Positions 10,387 to 18,921 of a DNA stretch of 64,000 nt are shown here, piece by piece; within the stretch, counting starts at the first letter, position 1, and every line of letters starts with the position of its first letter. The stretch is from JAQGMV01 sp963828715. GTDB taxonomy: Bacteria; Pseudomonadota; Gammaproteobacteria; Burkholderiales; SG8-41. The stretch lies in NCBI GenBank assembly GCA_963828715.1, contig CAWHFX010000019.1, forward strand, positions 1 to 64,000. The letters run 5' to 3'. The notes beneath the pieces were generated by a model. That model was given only the letters and a program-made list of their open reading frames with translations. It did not search any database and had not been told where the DNA came from. A program made the translations under genes and the position numbers.

Positions 10387-11188
10387 TCACTCAGGTGGGT
10401 CGACGAGGCTGCCACCTCGGCTAGGAGCGGGCAGCACGCCGGTCCCGTTCTCCGACGACCTGTACTGCGCGATCGATCTGCGACCTCGGCGCCGAGCGCA
10501 CGCGGCGCGAACGACGCGTGGCTCCGGATCGAGGGAGCTGTCATCCCGCGACGGGTGCTGAGACAGGCGGAATCGCCAGGTCCTCAGGGCGCGAGGGCCG
10601 GTCGTAGATCGGTCGATGCCGGTCCGGTGTTCCTGAGGTCAGCGGATACCGGTCAGCGGGAGCGGTCTAGCGGCAGCGGTCGGCGCCGGCGGTCGACCGC
10701 AGTGATCGGGGGTGAGCGATCGGCGTTCGAGTCGACAGCGGCAGCGGACGGCGCTCAGCGACAGCAGTCGGCGTCGGGCGGTCGGCGTGAGCCGCAGCGG
10801 CAGCCGCAGCGGTCAGCGTTCAGCGACAGCGGTCGGCATCGGCGGTCGGCGTCAGACGCAGCGGCAGCGGTCAGCGTGCAGCGACGGCGGTCGGCATCGG
10901 CGGTCGGCGTCAGCCGCGAGGCAGCGGTCAGCGGTCAGCGGTCAGCGGGCAGCGTTCAGCGGCAGCGGTCGGCGTCGGCGTTCGGCATCGGCGGTCGGCG
11001 TCGGCCGCAGCGGCAGCGTTCAGCGTTCAGCGTTCAGCGACAGCGGTCGGCATCGGCGGTGAGCGTCGGCGGTCAGCGTTAGCGGTTGGCGGACCGCGGT
11101 TAGCCGTGGGGTGTCAGCTAGTGCCCGGTCTTTCGGGGGCTGGTGGGTTGGTTGACTCTGACACTGTGTGAGGGCGTAGACCGGCGGC
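10387..11188. repeat. gene-less spacer filled with degenerate short repeats (about 10,640-11,090)
   Basis: About 800 bp with no credible gene. From roughly 10,640 to 11,090 it is a patchwork of 6-8 bp units such as GGTCAGCG, GGTCGGC, GCAGCG and GGCATCGGC, repeated tens of times in imperfect order, with 20-40 bp phrases that return (for example CGGTCGGCATCGGCGGTCGG). The open frames through it are Ser/Arg/Gln-rich artefacts. Close to its right end, TTGACT at 11,152 and TAGACC at 11,177 could be a promoter that gives a leaderless amidase message. The first 250 bp after the GntR stop shows nothing I can name. Confidence 0.75.
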
Positions 11189-12515
11189 ATGATGATGACG
11201 GCTACGGAGATTGCGGGGCGGATTCGGCGCGGTGAGGTCACGTCGCGGGCGGTGACCGAGGACGTGCTGGCGCGGATCGCGGATGACGACGCGGTGAACG
11301 CCATCGTGGAGACGCGGGCGGAGTTCGCACTGCGGGCCGCGGATGCGGCTGATGCGGCGGTCGCGGAGGGGCGCGAGGTCGGACCGCTGCACGGCGTACC
11401 GATGACGATCAAGGAGTGCTTCAACGTCGCGGGGATGCGTACGACGTGGGGCAATCCGGCGTTCGCGGAGTACGTCGCGGATCGGGACGCGACTGTGGTC
11501 GAGCGACTCAGCCGGGCCGGCGCGATCATCGTCGGCAAGAGCAATGTCCACACCATGCTCGCGGACTTCGGGCAGACCTCGAACGAGATCTACGGACGGA
11601 CGAACAACCCCGCCGACCTCACCCGTACGCCGGGCGGCTCGAGCGGAGGTGGCGCGGCGGCGCTGGCCGCGGGACTGAGCTACCTCGAGTACGGGTCGGA
11701 CCTCGTCGGGTCGATCCGGCTGCCCGCGGCGTACTGCGGTGTCTACGGGCTGAAGCCGACCACCGGACTGGTCCCACTGCAGGGATTCCAACGTGCCAGG
11801 ACCGCCGGAACTGCCGAACGAGTTCCCGAACTTGTCGACAATCGGACCACTCGCGCGATCGGCCGCGGACCTGCGGACGGCACTGCGGGTGACCGGCGGC
11901 CCGGCGGCGCCGTTCTCGTGGGAGCTTCGCCCATCGCGGCGGCAGCGGCTTGCGGACTTCCGGGTCGGCGTCGTGTCCGACCATCCGGCCGCACCCGTGT
12001 CGAGTGAGGTCGGCGCGGTGCTGTCCGAGACGATCGACCGGCTCGGTCGGAGCGGCGCGAAGATCGTCGAAGGCTGGCCCGACGGGGTCGATCCCGAGGA
12101 GCAGGCCGAGGCGTTCGGATCCCAGGTCGAACTGTTCTTCGCGTTGCACGGCGGCGCGCCGTCGTCCGCGAGTCTCGCCGAGGTGATCGAGCAGGAGCGT
12201 CGGCGGATGGTCGCGCGGCAGAAGTGGCAGCAGTACTTCGAGGATGTCGACGTGTTCCTGTGTCCGACCAGCTTCACCGCCGCGTTCCCCCACGACGACC
12301 GGCCGTTCGAGGAGCGGACGATCAAGACGTCGTACGGCGAGCAGCGGTACGACGCTCAGGCGTTCTGGATCGCCCATGCCTCGCTGATCGGTCATCCCGC
12401 GCTCAGCATGCCGATCGGTCAGACGCCGGACGGCCTGCCCGTCGGCGCACAGGTGATCGGTCCGTGGCACGAGGACGACACCGCCATCACCTTCGCAGAA
12501 CTGCTCGCCGCTTGA
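11189..12515 (+). CDS. amidase signature family hydrolase
   Basis: Amidase-signature enzyme of about 440 residues. The Ser-cisSer-Lys triad is visible: Lys in VPMTIKECF, the glycine/serine block GGSSGGGAAALAAG, and the catalytic Ser in SDLVGSIRLPA. One frame slip near 11,790 divides it; the second part (NLSTIGPLARSAADLRTAL to the C-terminal WHEDDTAITFAELLAA) aligns with the usual distal half, so the gene is probably intact in the organism. No Shine-Dalgarno site precedes the ATG at 11189. The substrate (amide, carbamate or nitrile-derived) cannot be read from sequence. Neighbouring regulators give no strong clue. Confidence 0.85.
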
Positions 12516-12529
12516 GTCACTCGGCAGTT

Positions 12530-12745
12530 GCGTCGAGCCGGCGAGGACCCGCCGCTGGCGAGCGCGCGAGCGTCGCCTCGGACGGGAGCGCGCGAGCCTC
12601 GCCTCGGACAGGCGCACGCCGTCGGGGGAGCTTCGGCTCGTCGCGGATCGGCGAGCCTCGGCTCAGACGGCGCGCGCGAGCCTCGGCTCGGATCGGGCGG
12701 GCGCGCGAGCCTCCGCTCGGATGGGAGTGCGTTAGCGTCGAGTTG
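12530..12745. repeat. degenerate repeat block between amidase and MerR gene
   Basis: About 215 bp built from variants of GCGCGAGCCTCGGCTCGGA and GCGCGAGCGTCGCCTCGGA, each about 18-28 bp apart, many containing the inverted pair CCGAGGCT/AGCCTCGG. No gene is visible. It is the same kind of low-order repetition as in the spacer before the amidase, but a different unit. Confidence 0.7.
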
Positions 12746-12759
12746 GAAGGGAGTGGGGA

Positions 12760-13806
12760 TTGTTCGCCATCGGGGAGTTCGCGCGGCACGGGCGGGTGTC
12801 GGTTCGGATGTTGCGGCACTACGACGCGATTGGGCTGCTGCGGCCGGCGTACGTCGATCCGACGACGGGCTATCGCAGTTACACCGCCGGGCAGTTCGCC
12901 GACCTGAACCGGATCGTCGCGTTGAAGGATCTCGGCTTCGGGCTCGAGCAGGTGCGGACGATGATCGCGGACGAGATCAGCCCGGCCGAGCTGCGCGCAT
13001 TGTTGACAATCCGACGCGCGGAACTGGAGTCGACCGTCGCCGAGAGCTATGCCCGGCTTGCGCAGGTCGAGTCGCGGCTGCGTGGCATCACGGGCGACCT
13101 GCCCACCGCCGACGTCGTGATCAAGGAACTGCCTGCGATCCGGCTGGTCGGACTGACCACCACGGCTGCGAGCTTCACGCCGGAGGACATCGGCCCGGTC
13201 GTCCGTCCCGCTCTGTAACGAACTCGGCTGCCGGCTCCCCGATGCTGATGTCCGACCGGTCGGCCGCTTGACCTGTCTGTACGAACGGTCGCGACCACAG
13301 TCGGGCGAGGACGAGGACGAGGTCGTCGTACGCGCGACTGTCCCGGCCACTGTCGATGCCGGCAGCAACCTGAAGGGGGCTGACAGCAACCAGGAGGTGG
13401 CTGGCGGCAACACCGAACGGGCTCGTGGCAAGCGGAACGGGTTGTCGGCAACGCGGAAGAGCCGGGCGGCAATGCGGAACGGGCCGGTGGCAACGCGGAA
13501 GAGGCGGCGGCAACGCACAGGGCGCCGGCTACGCCGAACAGCGGTGGCAACGCGGAGCGGGTCGGCGGCAACCTCAATGGGCTTGAGGTGATTGATCTGC
13601 CGGCGGTGCGCGTTGCGACGCTGGTGTATCGCGGGCCGATCGACCAGGTGCTGCCTGCGTGGCAGGCGCTGGCTCGCTGGATCGACGACAACGGCTATCG
13701 GTCCAGCGAGCCTGCGCGGGAGCTGTACCTCGACTGCCCGGACGACCCGGCTGGCTGGGTCACCGAACTCCAAGAGCCGATCGAGCCATCAAGCCTTGGC
13801 GAGTAG
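12760..13806 (+). CDS. MerR family regulator with C-terminal GyrI-like ligand domain, interrupted by a repetitive linker
   Basis: TTG start at 12760 (FAIGEFARHGRVSVRMLRHY) with an AAGGGAG site upstream. Residues 1-70 are the MerR winged helix and about 75-110 the dimer coiled coil. A slip near 13,206 leads to a GyrI-like beginning (CNELGCRL, then EDEDEVVVRATVP). About 80 residues of Gly/Asn/Ala/Glu-rich repeats follow, then the conserved end (LPAVRVATLVYRGPIDQVL, WIDDNGYRSSEPARELYL, WVTELQEPI). A second slip near 13,425 (a missing C in a repeat unit) is likely. Such BmrR/TipA-type proteins sense small hydrophobic or peptide ligands. The linker sits where relatives have a few residues. Confidence 0.75.
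13340..13590 (+). repeat. coding repeat, units about 15-24 bp (GGCAACGCGGAA type), inside the MerR gene
   Basis: Eight or so imperfect units related to GGCAACGCGGAACGGGTC. In the coding frame they give GGNAER/GNAEEP-like motifs (Gly-Gly-Asn-Ala-Glu). The array lies between two halves of the GyrI-like domain and keeps the downstream frame apart from one probable single-base loss. It resembles slipped-strand expansion inside a loop. Confidence 0.7.
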
Positions 13807-13963
13807 TCAGGCTGTGGCGAGCAGTCAGGCTCGGCGAATAGGCAGACCGGCGAGGTGCGGCCGCGGCGAGGGGCGGGTTGCGCTCTTTCGGCGAGGGCGG
13901 GTAGGGCGCCGCGCGGGCCGGGAGACGCGCCGCGGCTCGGGGCGTGACGCGGGCTGGGGCGGG

Positions 13964-14674
13964 TTATGGGGTTTCGGCTAGGGCGGCTAGGCCGGCGACT
14001 ATGACGGTGAGGCCGAATTCGAAGCGGGCGTCGGTGGTGGCGCCGGAGGTGAGGGGGCCGGCTAGGGCGATGGTCAGGGGGTAGCGGTCGGCGGGGAGGG
14101 AGGCGAAGAAGTTGCGGAGGCCGGCGACGAAGCCTTCGACGTCTGCTTCGGTCCAGCCGGCGGCTCCCTGCACGCTCTCCTCGAAGGCGATCGCCGTGAC
14201 GTAGAGCGGGATCAGGTCGACGGCCCAGGCGGCGGCCTGGTCGGGGAGGTTGCCGGCCTTGAGGATGCCGAGGATCCGTTCGGTGCTGAGCAGGGCCCGC
14301 TCCCCCAGCGGTACCTGGCCGATCGCGGCTCGGGCGACGCCCGGGTTCGCCCGCATCACCCGGAGCAGTTCACGCATCGCGTCCTTCAGTTGCTCCTGCC
14401 AGCGCTCCGGATCCGGCGTCTCCGGGAGCTTCATGTCCTGCGCCGCGCGGTCGACCAGCAGCTGATCGAGCTCCTTCTTGTTCGCGACGTGCGCGTAGAG
14501 CGACGCAGGTCCGGTCCCGAGCGCCGAGGCGACCTTGCGCATGGACACGGCCTCGTACCCCTGCTCGACCAGCACCCGCATGGCCGCGTCGACGATCCGC
14601 TCCCGGGTCAGCGGCGCGCGGGCCGCGCGGACGGGCTTCTCGGGACTGATCGGCTGCCACGGCGACTGGGTCAT
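13964..14674 (-). CDS. TetR family repressor (C-terminal TetR_C-type), divergent from a DHA2 transporter
   Basis: 236 residues from the ATG at 14674. Residues 20-65 are the DNA-binding helix-turn-helix (TRERIVDAAMRVLVEQGYEA, VASALGTGPASLYAHVANKKEL), followed by an all-helical ligand domain of the tetracycline-repressor C-terminal class (MRELLRVMRANPGVARAAIG). It is full length and in frame. It is transcribed away from the MFS gene, and the 97-bp region between them has four near-palindromic boxes, so it very probably represses both itself and the pump. The inducer is unknown. Confidence 0.88.
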   Translation of the reverse strand: MTQSPWQPISPEKPVRAARAPLTRERIVDAAMRVLVEQGYEAVSMRKVASALGTGPASLYAHVANKKELDQLLVDRAAQDMKLPETPDPERWQEQLKDAMRELLRVMRANPGVARAAIGQVPLGERALLSTERILGILKAGNLPDQAAAWAVDLIPLYVTAIAFEESVQGAAGWTEADVEGFVAGLRNFFASLPADRYPLTIALAGPLTSGATTDARFEFGLTVIVAGLAALAETP

Positions 14675-14688
14675 GGCCCCACTGTAGC

Positions 14689-14752
14689 GAACACCGTACT
14701 TGACAGGAACACTGTTCGCGCGTAGAACAGTGTTCGTCAACGAACACCGTTC
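14689..14752. promoter_or_regulatory. array of four TetR-type operator boxes
   Basis: Four 11-bp boxes: GAACACCGTAC at 14689-14699, GAACACTGTTC at 14707-14717, GAACAGTGTTC at 14725-14735 and GAACACCGTTC at 14742-14752. Start-to-start spacing is 18, 18 and 17 bp, so boxes lie at nearly the same helical phase. Boxes two and three are palindromic except for the centre base. They cover the only spacer between divergent repressor and pump genes. Confidence 0.8.
14700..14728 (+). promoter_or_regulatory. promoter of the DHA2 transporter gene
   Basis: TTGACA at 14700-14705 and TAGAAC at 14723-14728, separated by 17 bp, a good housekeeping-sigma match. The -10 lies inside operator box three and the spacer contains box two, so repressor binding would exclude polymerase. 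The ribosome site AGGAG at 14761-14765 precedes the ATG at 14772. Confidence 0.65.
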
Positions 14753-14771
14753 GCAATCCCAGGAGCCACCG

Positions 14772-16259
14772 ATGAGCACCTCGACCGCCACCTCCTCGGC
14801 CAACCCGGCCACGCCTGCCACCCCGGCCGACCCAACCGCCCAACCACCGACCGGCTCCGCGAGTACGCCGTACCGCTGGCGCTGGCTCGTCCTCGCGACC
14901 GTGCTGATCGCCGAGATCATGGACCTGGTCGACGCGACGATCGTCAACATCGCGGCGCCGTCGATCCGGGCCGAGCTGGGCGGGTCGGAGTCGGCGATGC
15001 AGTGGATGCTGGCCGGCTACACGCTGGCGTTCGCGATCGGGCTGATCAGCTTCGGCCGGCTCGGCGACCTGGTCGGCCGGCGCCGGCTGTTCCTGATCGG
15101 CGCGGTCGGGTTCACCGTCGCCTCCGCGATCTGCGGATTGTCGACAAGCCCTGAGCTGCTGATCGGCAGCCGGGTCGCGCAGGGTCTGCTCGGCGCGGTG
15201 ATGATCCCGCAGGGCTTCGCGATCCTGAAGGCGGTCTTCCCGGCGGACGAGATCGGCAAGGCGTTCGCGATGTTCGGCCCGGTGATGGGCCTGTCGGCGG
15301 TGGCCGGCCCGATCATCGCCGGTGCCCTGATCGACGCGAACTGGTTCGACGCCGGCTGGCGGATGATCTTCTTCATCAACGTCCCGATCGGCATCGCGGC
15401 CCTGGTCGGCGCGCTCCGGTTCATGCCCGAGGTGAAGACGCCGGGCGCGTCCCGGCTCGACGCGGCCGGTGTGATCCTGGTCAGCCTCGCGTCCGGTCTG
15501 CTGATCTACCCGCTGGTCCAGGGCCGCGAGCTCGGCTGGCCGTTGTGGACAATCCTGATGATGGTCGCGTCGGTGCCGACGTTCGTCCTGTTCGGCCGGC
15601 GTGAGCGCCGGTCCGGCAACCCGGTGATCGACCCGTCCCTGTTCCGCAACCGCGGGTACGTCGCCGGCCTCGGCGTGATCACCACGTTCTTCCTGGCGAT
15701 GTCCGGCTTCATGCTGGTCTTCAACCTGTTCACCCAGCTCGGACTGCACTACAGCCCGCTGAAGGCCGGCCTCGCGATGGTGCCGTTCTCGCTCGGGATC
15801 GCGATCGGCGCGCCGCTGTCCGGCGGCCTGCTCGCTCCGAAGCTCGGGCGGAAGGCGCTACAGCTGGGCGTCGCGGTGATGACGCTGGCGATGGGCGGCG
15901 TCTGGTTCACCCTGCACACGTACGGCGATGCGACGACGATCTGGAATCTGGTGCCGGCGACCCTCGCCACCGGGATCGGTGCCGGCCTGGTGTTCGCGCC
16001 GCTGTTCGACATCATCCTGGCATCGATCGACGACCAGGCCGCGGGCTCGGCGTCCGGCGTACTGACCGCTATGCAGCAGTTCGGCGGCGCGATCGGGGTC
16101 GCGGTGATCGGCACGATCTTCTTCCAGCTGCTGCCGGCGCACGCGTTCCTCGGCGCCACCAAGACGGCTGTGCTGGTCGCGATCGGGATGTTCCTGATCA
16201 GCCTCGCGGTCACCTGGCTGCTGCCGAAGCGGGCCCGCGAAGGAGCCTCGGCGCACTGA
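14772..16259 (+). CDS. MFS drug efflux transporter, DHA2 (EmrB/QacA, 14-TM) family
   Basis: 495 residues with a polar Ala/Thr/Pro-rich head of about 35 residues, then about 14 hydrophobic segments. Family blocks visible: LDxT-like DLVDATIVNIAAPSI in helix 1, GRLGDLVGRRRLFLIG in the loop between helices 2 and 3, RVAQGLLGAVMIPQGFAIL, and the motif C-like stretch GPVMGLSAVAGPIIAGALI in helix 5. It ends with LLPKRAREG. Full length and in frame. A drug/proton antiporter whose expression is set by the divergent TetR protein. A perfect hairpin follows the stop. Confidence 0.9.
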   Translation: MSTSTATSSANPATPATPADPTAQPPTGSASTPYRWRWLVLATVLIAEIMDLVDATIVNIAAPSIRAELGGSESAMQWMLAGYTLAFAIGLISFGRLGDLVGRRRLFLIGAVGFTVASAICGLSTSPELLIGSRVAQGLLGAVMIPQGFAILKAVFPADEIGKAFAMFGPVMGLSAVAGPIIAGALIDANWFDAGWRMIFFINVPIGIAALVGALRFMPEVKTPGASRLDAAGVILVSLASGLLIYPLVQGRELGWPLWTILMMVASVPTFVLFGRRERRSGNPVIDPSLFRNRGYVAGLGVITTFFLAMSGFMLVFNLFTQLGLHYSPLKAGLAMVPFSLGIAIGAPLSGGLLAPKLGRKALQLGVAVMTLAMGGVWFTLHTYGDATTIWNLVPATLATGIGAGLVFAPLFDIILASIDDQAAGSASGVLTAMQQFGGAIGVAVIGTIFFQLLPAHAFLGATKTAVLVAIGMFLISLAVTWLLPKRAREGASAH

Positions 16260-16271
16260 TCCGGGCATGAC

Positions 16272-16307
16272 GAAGCCCCGCTCGCCTAGTGTGGCGAGCG
16301 GGGCTTC
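16272..16307. terminator. bidirectional hairpin terminator
   Basis: Perfect 15-bp inverted repeat GAAGCCCCGCTCGCC with a 6-base loop, placed 12 bp after the transporter stop and 9 bp before the end of the convergent Fe-S carrier gene. There is no clear T-tract, as is usual in actinobacteria. Confidence 0.8.
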
Positions 16308-16316
16308 GGCGGTAGA

Positions 16317-16673
16317 TCAGTTGAACGAGTCGCCGCAGGCGCAGGAGCCGGTGGCGTTCGGGTTGTCGATCGTGAAGCCCTGCTTCTCGATCGTGTCGAC
16401 GAAGTCGATCGAGGCGCCCTTCAGGTACGGCGCGCTCATCCGGTCCGTCACGACGTTCACGCCACCGAAGCCGGCGACCACGTCGCCGTCGAGCTGACGC
16501 TCGTCGAAGAACAGCTGGTACCGCAGGCCGGAGCATCCACCCGGCTGCACGGCGACCCGCAGCGCGAGGTCGTCGCGACCTTCCTGCTCGAGCAGCGCCT
16601 TCACCTTGGCGGCGGCCCCGTCGGTGAGGATCACACCCGTGGCGACGGCCTGCTCGGTCTGCGCTTCAGTCAT
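16317..16673 (-). CDS. erpA: A-type iron-sulfur cluster carrier / insertion protein (ErpA/IscA family)
   Basis: 118 residues, the usual length. The three ligand cysteines are present in the standard pattern: one in VQPGGCSGLRYQL and two in NATGSCACGDSFN at the C-terminus. TDGAAAKVKALLEQEG is the typical N-terminal helix. It delivers Fe-S clusters to target enzymes in the cytoplasm. It stands alone, separated by a terminator from the pump and followed upstream by glycerate kinase on the same strand with about 150 bp between them. The family call is firm; ErpA versus IscA is by actinobacterial habit. Confidence 0.9.
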   Translation of the reverse strand: MTEAQTEQAVATGVILTDGAAAKVKALLEQEGRDDLALRVAVQPGGCSGLRYQLFFDERQLDGDVVAGFGGVNVVTDRMSAPYLKGASIDFVDTIEKQGFTIDNPNATGSCACGDSFN

Positions 16674-16827
16674 TCCTGACTCCAGTCATCTCGTGAGCGC
16701 CCGGCCGCGTGGCAGGCGGCCGTGCGCGGAAAGTCCGCTGTCATTCCGCACCAACAAGCGCCGATCCGGAACCATTCCCATGGTCGCACACCAATTTCCA
16801 GGATCAACTACCCCGGTCACAGGCTGG

Positions 16828-18143
16828 TCAGCGCGCCCAGGTGCGGGCAACACGCTCCGCAACCGCCGCGAGCGATCCGTGTGGATCCGCGAAGGCGCGC
16901 TCCTCGCCGACCAGGTCCACCAGCGAGTACGCCGACTCGACGCCCATCGTGCGCATCTCGCGGGCCCCGATCAGGACCTTCCCGGCCAGTACGACGCATG
17001 GCCGCATCGCGTCGTTCGCCACCTTCGCGACCCCGGCGATCACCTTGCCGTCGCGGGACTGGAAATCGAACGCACCCTCGCCGCTGAGCACCAGGTCCAC
17101 CCGCGACGCCTTCTCCTTCAGCCCGGTCAGCTCCGCGACCAGGTCGATCCCGGACACCCGCTCGGCGCCGAGCAGCAGCAGCGCGTACCCGAGCCCGCCC
17201 GCGGCGCCGGCGCCCTTCTTGTCCGCGGTCTTCCGGTCGGCCAGCTCGGCGAAGTGGGTCAGCCAGCCGTCGACCTGGGGCTTGCGGTCGTCGGTGATCC
17301 CCTTCTGGGTGCCGAAGATGTTGGTGGCGCCACGGAGCCCGAGCATCGGGTTCTCGACGTCACTCGCCGCGACGAACTCGATCCCCGCCATCCGCGCCCG
17401 AGCCGGCTCCAGATCCACCGAGGTCAACCCGGCCAGCCCAGCCGCCCCAGCGTCCAGCCGACCACTCGACGCACCCGCCGCCGGCTCACCGCCGCTCAGC
17501 CCGACCACCAGCGGCCGCCTGGATCACCGTCGGTCGCCTGACCACCGCCGGCCGCTCGACCACACTGCTGATCACCGCCGGCGTCTGACCACCATCGGCC
17601 GCCTGACCACCATCGGCCGCCTGACCACCGTCGGTCGCCCGACCGTCGCGCGGCTGCTTGATCACCGCCGGTCGTCTGATGACCGCTGGTTGCCGTGGCG
17701 CCGAGGGCGGCGAGTAGGCCGGCGCCGGCGTCGTTCGTGCCGGAGCCGCCGAGTCCGAGGATGATCCGCTTCGCCCCGGCGTCGACCGCGGCCGCGATCA
17801 GCTGACCCACGCCGTACGTCGTCGCGTCCTCGGGCCGGCGCAGCTTCGGCTCCACCAGGTGCAACCCGCACGCCTGCGCGGTCTCGACGTACGCCGTTTC
17901 GCCCGCGAGCAGCACCGTCGCCGGGGTGTCGTCGCCGAGCGGTCCGCGAACGGTGACCGACAGCAGCGTCCCGTCGACGACCGCCGAGAGTACGTCGATG
18001 AACCCGGGCCCGCCGTCCGCCATCGGCGCCACCAGCACCTCGGCCTCCGGATCCCGCCGCCGCCACCCTTCCTCGATGGCCGCGGCCGCCTCCACGGCCG
18101 TCAACGTGCCCGCGAACTTGTCCGGCGCAATCAGCACTCGCAT
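16828..18143 (-). CDS. glxK: glycerate kinase (GlxK/GarK family) with repetitive insert
   Basis: Start MRVLIAPDKFAGTLTAVEAA is the family signature, followed by VAPMADGGPGFIDVL, GDDTPATVLLAG and GLGGSGTNDAGAGLLAALG. The second part has SDVENPMLGLRGATNIFGTQKG, GLGYALLLLGAERVSG and LVLSGEGAFDFQS, and ends RVARTWAR. Between LAALGATA and SGGEPAAG there are about 60 extra residues rich in Gly/Asp/Arg/Trp, encoded by 18-bp tandem repeats, where relatives have a short loop. A frame change lies near 17,505. The enzyme phosphorylates glycerate from glyoxylate or allantoin breakdown. If the insert is real, the fold could tolerate it as a surface loop. Confidence 0.82.
17515..17700. repeat. 18-bp tandem repeat array inside the glycerate kinase gene
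   Basis: Imperfect copies of CTGACCACCATCGGCCGC on the plus strand, clearest from about 17,583 to 17,645, with degenerate copies on both sides. In the minus-strand coding frame they produce RWWSGG-like units. The period is a multiple of three, so expansion or contraction keeps frame. Confidence 0.75.
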
Positions 18144-18206
18144 GCCGACATCCTCTCCTACCCCCAATCGTTGACGGGCCCGGTGGTCGACAGTTGGATC
18201 GTCGAC

Positions 18207-18602
18207 ATGAAGACGATCCTCTTCGCGTTCCGCGTGAGTGACCTCGAGCGGTCGCTCGCCTTCTACCGGGCCGTGGGCTACACCGAGCTCAGCACCGTGC
18301 CGTTCGACGACGGCTCCAGCCTCGTCTGGCTGAAGCTCCCCGACGAACCGGCCGTGTCGCTCGAGCTCGTGCACCGGCCGGCCGACGGGTCGATCGAGAC
18401 CGGCGGCTTCGAGCACTTCGCGATCGAGGTCGACTCACTCAGCGCCACCATCGACCGCCTGACCGCCGCCGGCCTCGAGCCGGCGCCGCCAGAACTCCCC
18501 GGCGGCCCGGACGGCCCGAAGACCTCCTGGCTCACCGACCCCGACGGCTACCGGATCGAACTGGTCGAGTGGCCGCCCGGCGGACCGCCCCAGGTCAACT
18601 AG
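18207..18602 (+). CDS. VOC (glyoxalase/bleomycin-resistance fold) family protein
   Basis: 131 residues from the ATG at 18207. Two beta-alpha-beta-beta-beta modules can be followed: FRVSDLERSLAFYRAVGY at the start, then LVWLKLPDEPAVSLELVH, GGFEHFAIEVDSLSATIDRL and SWLTDPDGYRIELVEWP. His and Glu in EHFAIEV and RIELVEWP occupy metal-ligand positions of the glyoxalase I group. The substrate is not known. Adjacent genes do not form an obvious operon with it. Confidence 0.82.
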   Translation: MKTILFAFRVSDLERSLAFYRAVGYTELSTVPFDDGSSLVWLKLPDEPAVSLELVHRPADGSIETGGFEHFAIEVDSLSATIDRLTAAGLEPAPPELPGGPDGPKTSWLTDPDGYRIELVEWPPGGPPQVN

Positions 18603-18800
18603 CCGTAGCCAGGTTGGCTCGGCGGACCTGGTCGTCGACGAGCTGCGCGCGGCCGGCTGGGATGTGCCGGACATGCAGACGAACTTCGTGTGGCTGGCGC
18701 TCGGCGGCGACACCGCCGCGTTCGCAGAGGCGGTGCATGCCGAGGGGGTGTCGATCCGCCCGTTCCCGGGTGACGGCGCGCAGTGGCCGACCACCGTCAG
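18603..18800 (+). pseudogene. C-terminal fragment of a histidinol-phosphate aminotransferase-like gene
   Basis: Readable without a start from about 18,620: LVVDELRAAGWDVP, TNFVWLALG, and AEAVHAEGVSIRPFPGDG, which match the last 50-60 residues of HisC-type PLP aminotransferases. The expected final RVTVG-like block is not recognisable after about 18,780. No upstream part exists; the VOC gene occupies that space. Either a relic or a collapsed assembly. Confidence 0.6.
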
Positions 18801-18921
18801 CCCCGCCAGCGCGTCGCCCCGGATCGCCGCCGACGCGATCGCCGTACGGGAGGAGGAGCGCGGGCTGGTCGACCGGACGGATACAGGCAGGATTCCGCGA
18901 GTATGTCGCCGGGCTTGATGG
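18800..18921. other. no recognisable feature
   Basis: Stretch between the aminotransferase fragment and the end of coxG. Frames are open on both strands because of GC content but show no family motif. Confidence 0.4.

Noticed and set aside
10555..11082. Open frame rich in Ser, Arg, Gln through the repeat spacer
   Set aside because: Every frame is open because of the repeated short words; no start context or family resemblance.
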